The notes below the pieces were generated by a model, which had not been told where the DNA came from, searched no databases, and saw nothing but the letters and a program-made list of their open reading frames with translations. Below are positions 1 through 11,547 of a DNA stretch of 64,000 bases, piece after piece (positions within the stretch are counted from its first letter, which is position 1; the number at the start of each line of letters is the position of its first letter). The position numbers and the translations under genes are program-made. Location: positions 11,753,697-11,817,696 of the forward strand of contig OY821741.1 of assembly GCA_963682055.1 (NCBI GenBank), read 5' to 3'. The DNA comes from Primula veris (Eukaryota; Streptophyta; Magnoliopsida; Ericales; Primulaceae).

Positions 1-284
1 AATGACATGTTTTATTCGTAGCACCAACGTTAATTCACGTTCGAACAGAAGTAAAACACTATGATGTCTCATAATCTTATTGATTAAAGGCAATCGTTGC
101 ATCCAAAACTTGTACAACGAGATAAGTTAAGTAATTTAATTATGAGGATATTGTTACTTCGAACTTATTATTTCATATTAGAATCGATGCACATAACACA
201 CAGGTTCAAAAAACGTGCTTTAATCATGTTTTCAACAATAACTTTCCATCCTGAAAACGTATAATTAATGCTAATTATACGAAT

Positions 285-1345
285 TATACGAGTTAATTAC
301 AATCGATTTTTTACCTAAACTATTTAAAACATTGTAAATATCTTCATTAAGCATGACAAATCCGACCAGTCACTCAAGAGTTAAGAATTTAACTGTATGA
401 ATTCATCGTACGTTTACGGATTCAATTACAATATATCTTTTATCCAAACGAATTTATAACATTGTAAATATCTTCATTAAACACTACGGACCCGACCCTA
501 TCATCATTCACTCAAGAGTTAAAATTTTAAATGTACGGATTAATCGTAAACGTACGAATTCAATTACAATCGATCTTTTACCTAAACGAATTTAGAACAT
601 TGTAAATATCTTCATTAAACACTACGGGCCCGACCCCGTCATCATAGTTACTCAAATGTTAAAATTTAAATTGTACGGATTAACGCTAGACTCATATATT
701 CAATTACAATCAATCTTTTACCCAAACAAATTTAAAGCATTGTAAATATCTTCATCAAGCACGACGGGGCGACCCAGTCACCAAAATCACTTAACAGTCA
801 GAAATTTAACAGTACGGATTAATGTTAACCGTAAGTATTTTTTTATCTTCTTTAAACGTACATATTCAATTACAGACTTAAACGAATCTAGAGCATTGCA
901 AATACTTTCATTCACCACGACGGGCCCGATTCCCGTCATCATAGTTACTCAATATTTAAAAAATTAACTCCACAGATTAATGCAAACGTACAAATTCAAT
1001 TACAGTCGATCTTTTACCAAAACGAATATAGAGCATTGTAAATATCTTCATTAACCGCGACGGGTCTGCCCCGTCATCATAGTCACTCAAGAGTTACAAA
1101 TTCAAACGGATTCATCGTAAACGTACATATTTAATCACATACGATATTTTACCTAAACAAGTTCAAAACATTATATAGTAATTCATTAAACACGACGGGT
1201 CCGTACCGTCGTCATAATTACTTGATAGTCAAAAATTTAACCGTAGTGATTAATGTTGAATGTACTTATTCAATTACAACCGATTTTTTACCAAACCAAA
1301 TATAGAAAATGACAAATATCTTCCTTAACCACGATGATTTACTCA
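285..1345 (+). repeat. ~138-bp tandem array upstream of DnaJ gene, copy A
   Basis: About eight degenerate units, starting near 293, 421, 559, 699, 867, 995, 1,130 and 1,269. Each carries a motif like ttcaattacaatcgatctt, then cattgtaaatatcttcatta, a GC-rich core like acgacgggcccgac and a tail like tacggattaat. Spacing runs from 128 to 168 bp. The 284 bp to its left are AT-rich and show no gene or element. Confidence 0.85.
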
Positions 1346-2399
1346 AAAGAGAAAAAGCAAACTTAACTTAACCAAAGGTGTATCTGTTGGGTTAAAAAAA
1401 CATGGTTTAAATACAGCTTTGTGTCTCAAATATATTTTTAAGACTAAATATAATACTCACAAGAGAGAAGAAATAGAGCGCCAAATATATATATATAATA
1501 TATATATATAAATATAAATATTTTTTATCAGTGGCTTCTCTCACTAGACCAATCCTCTTCTAGCATTGGTAATTTCTATGAACTTTTATCATTTTTCTCA
1601 TTTTCTTTTTAATCTTGTATTAAACCCATTTGAATTTTATTGCTCTTTTATCTGAATTTTAAGTTGATTGATAAATTTTGCATGTTAGATCAGTTTTTTT
1701 TAATATTTTGGAGTAATGGGTTTATACTTTATAGTTTTTTCAGTTGTGGGTATACAGAATTATATATAGAATGTTAGATAAAAGATACAATTTTTTATCT
1801 GGGTTTTACGTTGATTGATAAATTTTGCATGTTAGATCAGTTTTTTTTTTAATATTTTGGAGTAATGGGTTTATATTTTATAGTTATATCAGTTGATACA
1901 AAATTTACTATGATATGTATCTATATAGTATTTATGTTGATACAGAATTATATATAGAATGTTAGATAAAAGATAAAACACATGATTAGATATGTTTTAA
2001 ATGCCATTTGGTATAGATAAAAGGGTTTTTGGTTAAAGGTCATGTTTTTCTTATGTGGGTTCTTATGTCATCTAAAATTTGCTTTTTTGAGTGAGTTTTA
2101 ACATAATTTGGTGTTATAATGGCTTTATTCGATAAGATTCCGTAGTTTTCGCGCATGTGTGCGAGTTAGTTATTTTTCGGGTTTTTTTTTCCTGTTGCAT
2201 GTCGGATTGTTCTTTCAATGCTGTTGGTAAATTGAAATAGATAGAATCCAAAGATAGATTGATATAAATGGATAAAATGATTTGTTTTGGCTTGAACCTT
2301 TTCCCATTATTGCATAATTTTCGCTTCATTTGAACATAATTATAGGCTTACGGCTAGGTTTAATGAAATCTCAACTTGATTTCGGGTATAATTTATTAT
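1346..2399 (+). other. Presumed promoter and first non-coding exon region, DnaJ copy A
   Basis: No coding sequence is seen. The stretch has a TA-rich microsatellite (about 1,482-1,513) and a pyrimidine-rich segment around 1,530-1,565 ending in attg then gtaatttc, which could be a 5' splice donor of a non-coding exon. A ~146-bp tandem duplication occupies about 1,648-1,940, its halves both containing gataaattttgcatgttaga. Copy B has only one hybrid half. The promoter and exon assignments are inference from position alone. Confidence 0.35.
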
Positions 2400-3572
2400 T
2401 TATGTATCCCAGTTGTTCATGAAAAAGTTTCTGTAGATATTTTTTTGGATTTTGAATTGATGAAGTCTATTAGCCTATATGTGTGTATCCTTCTAAATTA
2501 GATATGATTTGTCGAAAACTTGTCTGCTAAATTATGAAAAAAATCCCTGGTATTGTAAAACGACAAATGTGATATAACGGGTTTGTTTATTTTGATTAGT
2601 GGCGGTGCCGTAAAACGACGAATTGTGTAATCATTTACATCATTTGAATGGGTTGCAACCAAGTTCCCAGGGATTTCAACATTAGTTTTGTCGGTTACTA
2701 GTTAATTGTCTGTCTAGGATAAATATGGAAATCAGCCAAAGATTTTATATTTTTTTCTGTTTGAATTCTATTGGCTCGTGTTTGTGTCTTTCTAAACTAG
2801 GTTTGATTGTGTCGGAAATTTATCTGCTTTAGTATGAGAGAGTCCGAGTATCGGAAAACAACAATTCTGCTGTTATGTTTTTTTTTTAATTTTGCTTGAT
2901 TGATTGTCTTCACACTTTCTAAGAATAATTACGAGTAAGTTTGGGATGGATCTCGGTCCACTATTTTTTAGAGTGGCAACCCTTAAGAACCCTAAGAAAT
3001 AAATGGGGAATTTTTATGGAGCCCACCCTCAAATTAAATAGAAGTAGAACACTGAAATATTATTGATACTGATTCTGTGCCCTTTATGGACCGGGTTCAT
3101 ACTAAATTTGTCTTATGATGACTTTAAGTTTCACATCACTCGAACATTGTTAGAACCAAGTTTGGAGAGAATCTTGCATTACTTTTGCGTGTCACTAGTT
3201 TACTGTCTCTCTGTGATAAACTTGAAATGTCTGGGCATTTTATTTTATTTTTGTCTTTTTTAGTTTCTGAATTCGATTTGCTCATGCGTGTGCATCATTC
3301 TAAATAGGATTGATTTTGCGTGAGAAACTTATTTGCTAAAATTAGAGAACTCCTGTATGTAACCAACAAATTTTCTGTTGTGGTTATTTGTTAGTGGCAT
3401 CACGCAAAAACACAAACAAAAACAAAATAGTTTTGTATCACGCGAAAGAATTTTTGTTTGAGGATTCAATTTTTCCTTTTGTGTGTTACAGTTAAGGCTT
3501 CATTGTTATGTCATTGGTACACTTAGAAAAGGCATACATCAGAGGTTGGTTGATGAAAAGGGATGAATTTTG
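2400..3572 (+). repeat. Degenerate ~290-bp intron-like repeats, left part, copy A
   Basis: At least three diverged units lie head to tail. Each contains in order: a segment like acttttgtcggttactagttaattgtct, a T-rich stretch, a motif like ggctcgtgtgtgtctttctaaac, a motif like aggtttgattgtgtcggaaa, and a motif like gagagagtccgggtatc. The last unit of the series (8,880-9,115) abuts the DnaJ start codon. No credible reading frame is seen, so this is read as an expanded 5' intron or leader, later split by the copia insertion. Confidence 0.6.
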
Positions 3573-3769
3573 TGTTGAATAAACATTAAATGTTATTTTT
3601 TAATGGGTTCTTAAATTTAGAAGTTAGTGAAAAAATAAAAAGGTCAAGAGTCTTTGTAGATGAAAGGCCAAGGGGTGAGAGTAATTAGTGCCTTGTGTCT
3701 ATATAAAGGCCTTGTTAATTTCATAAAAACAGTGGCAAATAAACGAGTCGAAAAGACTAAGAGTTATCA
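3573..3769 (+). repeat. Copia 5' LTR
   Basis: 197 bp beginning TG and ending CA. It contains a TATA-like tatataaa at about 3,700-3,707, the likely element promoter. It is followed by the near-match to the initiator-Met primer-binding site at about 3,771-3,785. Confidence 0.92.
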
Positions 3770-3787
3770 AATTGGTACCAGAGCCAA

Positions 3788-6700
3788 TGGTAAATATGAC
3801 GGGTCAAATGCCGCTACCACGACTAACGAAGGCGAACTATGAGAACTGGAGCATTCAAATGAAAGCTCTTCTCGGATCTCAAGATGCGTGGGAGGTGGTC
3901 GAAGAAGGTCTTGAAGAACTAACAAATACCACGGGATATACGGCGGCTCAAAACAAGGCGTTGAAAGAGGCGCAATCAGAGGATAAGGCAGCACTATACA
4001 TGTTGTTCTGAGCCGTTGACGAGTCGGGCTTTGAGAAGATTGCCGGTGCAACTACTTCAAAAAAAGCGTGGGACATTTTAGAAAAAAGTGTTCAAAGGAG
4101 CCGACCGAGTCAAGCAAGTGTGTCTCCAAAATTTTCGTGGCGAGTTGGAGAGCATGAAGATGAAGGAGTCGGAAAGTGTCTCTGACTACATCACTCATGT
4201 ACAAGTCGTGGTGAACCAACTCATTCGTAATGGCGAAGCGTTAACTGATGCGTGAGTTGTGGAGAAGATTTTGAGATCATTAACCGACAATTTTGAGAAT
4301 ATTGTATGCGCGATAGAAGAGTCAAAGGACCTTGCGACGCTCACAGTCGATGAGCTTGCCGGTTCTCTCGAGGCACACGAACAACGTAAGAAGAAAAAGG
4401 AGGAGACACTCGAGCAAGCACTTCAAACCAAGGCGTCAATTAAAGACAAAAATGTACTCTATTCTCAAACTTTTCGAGGTAGAGGTCGTGGCCATGGAAG
4501 TCGTGGAAATGGTCACGGTGGTGAAGGCAGTAGTCATGAAGGGTACTATAAGGAGAAGGGAGAGTCAAGCCAACCAAATTGGTGTGGAAGAGGACGCGGT
4601 CAAGGAAGAGGCGGCCGGTCAAACTATTCCAACATCGAGTGCTACAAGTGTTACAAGTATGGTCACTACGTGAAGGATTGCAACTCCGACAAATGTTATA
4701 ATTGTAGTAAAATGGGGCATTTTGCAAAAGATTTTCGAGCCGATAAAAAGGTGGAAGAAACAACCAACCTAGCCTTGGAAGACGAGGTGAATGAAGGCTT
4801 TCTCTTGATGACTCAAAATGAAGTCAACATCAACAATGACACTCTGTGGTACCTCAACTCAGGGGCAAGCAACCATATGTGCGGTCATGAGTACCTATTC
4901 AAAAAGATGCAAAAGATTGAAGATGGTCATGTGTCATTTGGAGATGCATCAAAGGTAGAGGTCAAAGGCCGAGGTACGGTTTGTTACTTACAAAAGGATG
5001 GCTTAATAGGGTCAATCCAAGATGTTTATTACGTACTAGACTTCAAGACCAATATTCTAAGTTTTGGGCAACTCACGGAGAAAGGTTACTCGATACTTTT
5101 AAAAGACCGGGTACTACACTTGAAGGACAAACAAGGGCGTCTGGTTGCTCGAGTCGAGATGGGAAGAAATCGGATGTACAAACTGAATTTGAGAAGCGTG
5201 CAAGAAAAATATTTGCTAGTCGACGTAGAAGACAAGGCGTCGCTGTGGCATCTCCGCTTTGGTCACCTACATCATGGTGGTCTAAAAAAGTTAGCAAAGA
5301 AGAACATGGAGCACGGGCTGTCGGACATGGACTATGAGGGAAAATTTTGTGAAGAATGTGTGCTTGGCAAGCAAGGTAGAACCTCATTTCAAAAGAAGGC
5401 AGAATATCGAGCTAAACATACTCTCGAGTTGATTCATACAGACATCTGTGGACCAATCACCCCCGAATCTGTCAGCGGTAAAAGGTACTTCATCTCCTTC
5501 ATCGATGATTTCTCACGAAAGACTTGGGTTTATTTTTTGAAAGAAAAATCCGAGGCATTTGAGGTGTTCAAAAGGTTCAAAGTGATGGTGGAGAAGGCAA
5601 TTGGCAGACACATCAAAGCCATACGGTCTGATAGAGGTGGCGAGTATACTTCGACGACTTTCATGGAGTATTGTGAGGAGCAAGGCATAAGGCGATTTCT
5701 AACCGCACCATACTCTCCTCAACAAAATGGTGTGGCCAAGAGGAAGAACCGGACTATTCTCGACATGGTTCGATCAATGCTCAAGAGCAAGAAGATGCCG
5801 AAGGAATTCTGGGCAGAAGCCGTGCAATGTGCCATCTATGTACAAAATCGATGTCCACATGTGAAGTTAGATGATCAAACACCACAAGAGGCATGGAGAG
5901 GACAAAAGCCGACAGTTTCTCATCTCAAAGTGTTCGGTAGTGTGGCTTATGCACACGTACCGGATCAACGAAGAACGAAGCTCGAAGACAAAATCAAAAG
6001 GTATATTTTTATTGGGTATGATGAGAAGACAAAAGGGTACAAGCTACTCGACCCGATAAGCAAGAAGGTGATGGTGAGTCGTGATGTGCGAGTAAACGAA
6101 GCAAGCGAGTGGGACTGGAACAATTCGACAGCGGTTATCATCGAAGTTAGAGAATCATCCGTCGTTGCACCAACAAGCATACCAACAAACTCTGAAACTA
6201 CCGATAATGAAGATGAACCACGACAACCCAAAATGCGAAGTTTGCAAGATTTGTATGATTCGACAAATGAGGTACATGTTGTATGTCTTTTGGCAGATGC
6301 TGAAAACATCAGCTTTGAAGAGGCGTTGCGAGACAAGAAGTGGCAAACTGCCATGAACGAAGAGATTAAGGCGATTGACCGCAACAACACATGGGAGCTA
6401 GCAGAATTGCCGAAAGGAAGTCAACCTATTGGTGTGAAGTGGGTATTCAAGAAAAAGATGAATGCTCAAGGCGAGATAGAACGGTACAAGGCGCGACTTG
6501 TTGCGAAGGGATACAAGCAAAAGGTAGGAATCGACTATGATGAGGTATTTGCTCCTGTTGCAAGAATAGAGACAATCCGATTACTCATTTCACAAGCTGC
6601 TCAATTCAAATGGCCGATATTTCAAATGGATGTCAAGTCGGCATTCTTGAATGGTGTGCTCGAAGAAGATGTTTATATTGAACAACCACCCGGGTATATG

Positions 6701-7837
6701 AAAGTCGGAGAAGAGAAGAAGGTGTTAAAATTGAAGAAGGCGCTTTATGGGTTGAAGCAAGCACCGCGGGCATGGAATACACGTATCGATACATATTTCA
6801 AGGAGAACGGGTTCAAGCAATGTCCCTACGAGCATGCCCCTTATGCAAAGAAGAATGGAGGTAAGGTATTATTTGTTGCTCTTTATGTCGATGATCTCAT
6901 TTTTATGGGTAACAATGATGAGATGATAGAAGAGCTTAAGGGCACAATGACACGGGAATTTGAGATGACAGACTTGGGCTTGATGAAGTTTTTTCTTGGT
7001 TTGGAGGTTAGACAAGTAGAGACAGGTATTTTTGTATCACAGGAGACATATGCAAAAGAGATTTTGAAGAAGTACAAGATGGGAAATTGCAACCCGGTAT
7101 CAACTCCAATGGAACCAGGTGCAAAACTCTCGAAGTTCGATGGAGGAGAACGTGTCCATGTGAGTAGATACCAGAGTTTGGTAGGAAGCCTTCGCTATCT
7201 CACATGCACAAGGCTGGATCTTTCATTAAGTGTCGGCATTGTAAGTTGGTTCATGGAGGAGCCAGTTTATTTACATTGGAAGGCGTTGAAGCGAATCCTA
7301 CGGTACATTCAAGGAACGGTGTCACTCGGGTTGTTCTACTCAAAAGCAGAAGATTACAAGTTGGTTGGCTACTCCGACAGCGATTGGTGCGGAGACATAG
7401 ACGATCGAAAAAGTACCTCGGGATATGTGTTCTTTATGGGAGATACTGCATGTACTTGGCTTTCAAAGAAGCAACCGATCGTGACGCTCTCGACGTGTGA
7501 AGCTGAATATATGGCAGCATCTTGGTGTGTATGTCATGCGATATGGCTTAGAAATTTGTTGAGCAAGATGGAGCTAAAGCAACTAGGTGCAACCGTGATT
7601 CAAGTTGACAACAAATCAGCAATTGAGTTGGCAAAGAACCCAGTGAACCATGAAAGAAGCAAACACATCGACGTTCGTTTTCACTTTATCCGAGATCATG
7701 TGAAAGAAGGAAGTGTGGAATTGGTGCATGTGGCAAGTCAGGATCAAGCTGCGGATATCTTCACAAAACCGCTACCGAAAGTACTTCTCGACAAATACAA
7801 GAAGATGATTGGCATGACGGATGGTAGAAGCATTTAA
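3788..7837 (+). pseudogene. Copia gag-pol polyprotein with broken gag and lost catalytic residues
   Basis: The frame opens at an ATG near 3,787 (MVNMTGQ...) with a plant copia gag start. It meets a TGA at about 4,009, shifts frame near 4,080, and has a further TGA just before 4,259. From there one frame runs to 7,837 (1,192 codons, no ATG at its start). Numbered from 4,259: CCHC zinc knuckle at 128 (CX2CX4HX4C); a second at 146 whose last Cys is Phe; protease motif at 200 reads NSGAS instead of DSGAS; GAG-preintegrase region with CEECVLGKQ; integrase D395 and D458, with Lys at 494 where the D(35)E glutamate belongs; reverse transcriptase with YVDD at about 876; RNase H with SDSDW and ADIFTKPL at the end. 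Domain identity is from family knowledge. Loss of activity is inferred from the lesions. Confidence 0.94.
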
Positions 7838-7853
7838 GTTTACGGGGGAGTTT

Positions 7854-8049
7854 TGTTGAATAAACATTAAATATTATTTTTTAATGGGTTCTTAAATTTA
7901 GAAGTTAGTAAGAAAATAAAAGGTCAAGAGTCTTGGTAGATGAAAGGCCAAGGGGTGAGAGTAATTAGTGCCTTGTGTCTATATAAAGGCCTTGTTAATT
8001 TCATAAAAACAGTGGCAAATAAACGAGTCGAAAAGACTAAGAGTTATCA
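7854..8049 (+). repeat. Copia 3' LTR
   Basis: 196 bp, matching 3,573-3,769 with about four substitutions and one A-run indel. It is preceded by the polypurine-type tract tacgggggag and followed by the target duplicate ttttg at 8,050-8,054. Confidence 0.92.
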
Positions 8050-8054
8050 TTTTG

Positions 8055-9115
8055 CGCAGAAAGCTGTTACCTTGGATGCCTTCACTCATAAAATTTCCTA
8101 AGATTTAAACATAGTTATGACTGAATTCTGAGAACACCTTACTTTTGCATGTCACTAGTTAATTGTCTATTTAGGAAAGAAATGAATAAGTTAAGCTAGA
8201 TGTATAATTTTTGTTGCTGTTTGCATTCTATTTGCTCATCTGTGTATCTTTTTTAACTAGGTTAGTTGTTGTGTCGAAAACCTTTTCTTCTTAAGTTTGA
8301 GAGAGTCTGGGTATCCTTCAAATAAAAAAAATGTTGTCCTGGTTTCATTAATTTTGTCGGTGGCTTCATTGATTATATAACGAAAGAAAAAAAGAAACTA
8401 GAAAGGTAATGAATGCAATTAAAACGAGCTAGGGCAAAAGAAGTTTCTGATTATTTAAAAAAAAAAAATTGTGTGCGCATGTTATAGTTCATTATCCATT
8501 ATTTAAAAATCTTTGATCTCGTATAATTTTGTAAAGGGAGAATTTTTGTCCGGGTTAATGCCATCATTTCATTTACATAGAATTTCACATAATTTGAACC
8601 TGGTTGCCTCTAAGTTCCAGGAGATTTCCACATTACTTTTGCATGTTAGTAGTGGATTGATAGACACGGAAAAGTTAAGCTAGATATTTTATAGTTGTAG
8701 GTGTTGAATTCTTTTGGCATGTGTATATCTTTCTAAACTAAGTTTGATTTTGTTTTCGGAAACTTCTATGTTAAAGAATTAGCAAAACCCAGGTTTCATA
8801 AAACGTCGAAGATACTGTGGTGGTTTTATCAATGTGTCTTTAATGCTTCACTCCGTTTGCATAATGTTTAACATTATAATCTACATATACAACTATGTTC
8901 CGACAGTTTTCAACATTACTTTTGTCGGTTACTACTGAATTGTCCATTTAGGATAAACTTATAAAAGGTTCAGCTTGAAATTATTATTTTTGTCGGTGTT
9001 TGAATATACTGGCTCATGCAGTTGTTCCGTTTTAACTAGGTACGATTTATTGCTGGAAACTTGTCTGGTAAAGTTTGCGAAATACCGGGTATCACCAGCA
9101 AAGGAAATTGCTGTT
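8055..9115 (+). repeat. Degenerate ~290-bp intron-like repeats, right part, copy A
   Basis: Continuation of the repeat series interrupted by the copia element. Three further units lie near 8,100-8,360, 8,560-8,850 and 8,880-9,115. The last ends in gtatcaccagcaaag directly before the DnaJ ATG at 9,116. About 130-150 bp near 8,430-8,560 are missing in copy B. No gene is seen. Confidence 0.6.
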
Positions 9116-10091
9116 ATGGAGTGCAATAAAGACGAGGCTGTCAGGGCAAAAGAGATTGCCCTCAGCAAGTTTGAAGCTAAAGATTATTTAGGTGCGAAGA
9201 GATTTGCATTGAAAGCCCAATCACTCTATCCGCGTCTTGACAGTATACAACAGCTGATTACAACCCTAGACGTATACATATCGTCCGAAACTCGAGTAGG
9301 TAGTGAGAGTGACTGGTATAGGGTACTGGATGTGAGCCCTACAGCAGATGAGCGAGTGATAAGAAAACAGTATCGGAAATTAGCTCTGGTTCTACATCCG
9401 GACAAAAACAAATCATTAGGTGCTGATGGAGCTTTTAAGCTCATCTCAGAAGCATGTAGCTTTTTGTCAGACAAGGTCAAAAGAGAAGCTAGAGAAGCTT
9501 TTGACCAATTGAGTAATGCAGAACTTGTTAAGCCGCAAGGTCCTTCAGCTGCGTGGAATGGGGTGAGTAGTTCGAAAAAGCGGAGCAATCCCGAAACCAG
9601 CACCCCCAAAAAGAAAACCGGCAACTAAAAAGAGTCGAACTTCCAAAGGTGCTACCCCTGCTGCTCAGCAAAACTACCCCATCGCCGCTACTTTTTGGTC
9701 TGTATGCCACACATGTAGATTACTACACGAGTACTTTCGTGTTTATCTACACAAGAACGTACAGTGTCCCAATTGCAACTTACCCTATTTCGCGTATGAG
9801 TATCCACCCCCTTCAGGAATTCCTCAAATGCCCTCTCGGCCATATTATTTTCAGCAAAATCAAGCTGGCAACTCACCCTATTTCGCCTATGAGTATCCAT
9901 CCCCTTCAGGAATTCCTCATATGCCCTCTCAGCCTTATTATTTTCAGCAAAATCAAGCTGGATTTACAGCCGGGTATTCTTTCTCAATTCCTACATCGAG
10001 CAGTAGTCCACCTGGGTTACATTCTGGCGGTTTCGCTAAAGAAGTGTTCCAGAAGTATAAGAGAGAGAACGCGCGGAATGCTGAGGAATAG
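9116..10091 (+). pseudogene. DnaJ-domain zinc-ribbon protein, copy A, frameshifted
   Basis: Same gene as 51,313-52,281 in copy B. The start ATG (MECNKDEA) opens a typical plant nuclear-type J-protein N-terminus. The J domain starts at WYRVLDVSP and keeps HPDKNKS. Compared with B there is a 9-bp insertion giving an extra REA near 9,490, and a 2-bp deletion at about 9,574 that shifts the frame, so the readable product is 170 aa ending at 9,628. The zinc ribbon (CHTC...CPNC) and two 31-residue FAYEYP repeats remain legible in another frame up to the TAG at 10,089-10,091. If spliced normally, this copy would make only the helical N-terminus and J domain. Co-chaperone function for Hsp70 is known for the J domain; this copy is probably inactive. 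Confidence 0.85.
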
Positions 10092-10330
10092 AAGGAGGCT
10101 GATTTGAAACGAAAGATTTCGACTAATCAAAGAGAAGCTGGGTCCTCGGTGGATGCTAATACTGCGAAAAAACGAAAAGTTGTCGAAGATCTAACGTTTA
10201 AAAAGGAGCCAAGTCAGCAGTGTTGAACCAACGAAGAAAGCTAAGGTTAACAAGGCAGCGAAGAATTCGAGTGATTTGCTGAGTTTTGACCCAAAAGTTG
10301 TAGCGGATATAGCAAAAGGAAAATTTAATA
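10092..10330 (+). pseudogene. Decayed C-terminal coding remnant after the DnaJ stop, copy A
   Basis: Directly after the TAG the same frame continues with lysine- and glutamate-rich codons including a nuclear-signal-like AKKRKVVED, then ends at a TGA near 10,223. Another frame then gives EPTKKAKVNKAAKNSSDLLSF. This looks like former coding sequence of the longer family members, which usually end in a DUF3444 domain that is not found here. It is identical in layout in copy B, so the truncation predates the duplication. Confidence 0.55.
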
Positions 10331-11181
10331 CTTGTTTTAGTTTTTTTTTTGTTTTTTTGTTTTTTTGTTTTTTGAAATGAAATACTTGTTTTAGCTTGTT
10401 ACTGCTTTAGTTGGAAGAGTTAAGAGTTGGTAAATTTTGTGACAATTAAGAGACATCAACATTCCATCATCAGTTAAGGTTTGACATGAAATCATCAGAT
10501 TTATAATTCCTTTTCTTTGCTGTGTTTTTTACGTATTGATATCTCTATTGTTAGATTTATTTATTAGATCCAACGACTTTGGTTGTCCAGTAAGGTTTTA
10601 ATAATTATACATTTTCTTTCCAAGTTGGACTTAGTATTTTTAAAGAAATAGAGAAACAAGAAAATAATTTTAATTCATAAGTAATGATAGTATCTTTCAT
10701 ACGAAAATAATTCTTTTCTTATGGACTAACGAAGTTGTTTTAAATTATATCAACAATATAAACGTTTTCCATTTGGGAATCTTTGTAAATTTGTCTAATT
10801 AAAACATTGGGTATATTTTCGGTGGGTACTACCTCTCAAACAATTTTTTTCTCTTTTTTTTTTGGGACCAATTTCGTCAAACTAAGTCGAGACATTAAAA
10901 GAAATAAATAAGAAAATTTCGGAAATTTGGGAAAAACTCGTAAAAACAAAAATAACGGAAACCCCCAAAAACTGAAGGAGGGAGGGGGGGACCCAAAAAG
11001 TGGTATAAGAAAGTTGAAAATTTTGAAAAACAAACAAAATAACTAAAAAAATGTAAGAAAAATAGAAAAGGACTAAAAAAAAAAATCAGGAAACTCCATA
11101 CTGTACATAAACCTTCGATAGATGGCAAAAATTTGGAAATAAAATTATTAGTCATATGCGACGAGAGAAGTACTTGTTAGT
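10331..11181 (+). other. AT-rich 3' flank, no gene seen, copy A
   Basis: T-rich run at about 10,340-10,372, then AT-rich sequence with no frame that looks coding. A purine-rich stretch near 10,880-11,090 gives proline/phenylalanine-rich frames on the minus strand that are composition artefacts. Confidence 0.5.
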
Positions 11182-11547
11182 CATCTATCATTTATTATCA
11201 AGCCGCCACCCTTCCATACACATTACTTTGTAAATAACCTGTTGGAGGTTTCGACCAAAATGTATTCAAAGTACGTGTTTTTGACTTATTAATGGAACTC
11301 CAGGCTCAAATATGTCGTTGAGAAAATCCGAGTTCAAGCTCAGTCACCTTATAATAACTAACCCGGGTCTTGATTTAACGTCATTAAAGGTGACTGAACT
11401 CCCATTTTCTGAACAACATATTTGACCCTGGAGTTCCATTAATAATCAAAAACACGACTTTGAATACATCTTTGTCGAAACCTCCAACGGGTTATTTAAA
11501 AAGCACTTTGTATGAAAGGGTGGCGGTTTGATAATACATGATAAATG
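11182..11547. mobile_element. Foldback (MITE-like) element, copy A
   Basis: A 366-bp hairpin. Left arm 11,182 to about 11,363 pairs with the reverse complement of about 11,395-11,547, with scattered mismatches. Outer ends read catctatcatttattatcaa and its inverted partner catttatcatgtattatcaa. The loop contains an extra ~45 bp absent from copy B. No protein is encoded and no clear target duplication was found, so the class is uncertain. Confidence 0.75.

Larger units (their letters stand above)
3573..8049 (+). mobile_element. Ty1/copia LTR retrotransposon, degenerate
   Basis: Complete element of 4,477 bp with 5' LTR 3,573-3,769 and 3' LTR 7,854-8,049. LTRs run from tgttgaataaac to gagttatca and differ by about four substitutions and one indel. 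Target duplication is ttttg (3,568-3,572 and 8,050-8,054). Copy B has the single empty site at 50,380-50,384. A primer-binding site like ttggtaccagagcc follows the 5' LTR, one base from the usual initiator-Met site. A purine tract tacgggggag precedes the 3' LTR. Domain order protease, integrase, RT, RNase H identifies copia. Gag is broken and key catalytic residues are replaced, so the element is very likely non-autonomous. Confidence 0.96.

Noticed and set aside
285..1345. CRISPR-like array
   Set aside because: Units are ~138 bp, degenerate throughout, without constant repeat and unique spacer alternation, in a plant genome.
3063..3263. 66-codon frame, also present at 49,881-50,123
   Set aside because: It lies in the degenerate leader repeats, and the frame is not kept between the two copies' ends. 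Composition is that of intron-like DNA.
10836..11155. Minus-strand Phe/Pro-rich frames near the DnaJ 3' flank
   Set aside because: They are produced by a purine-rich stretch and are broken by indels between copy A and copy B.
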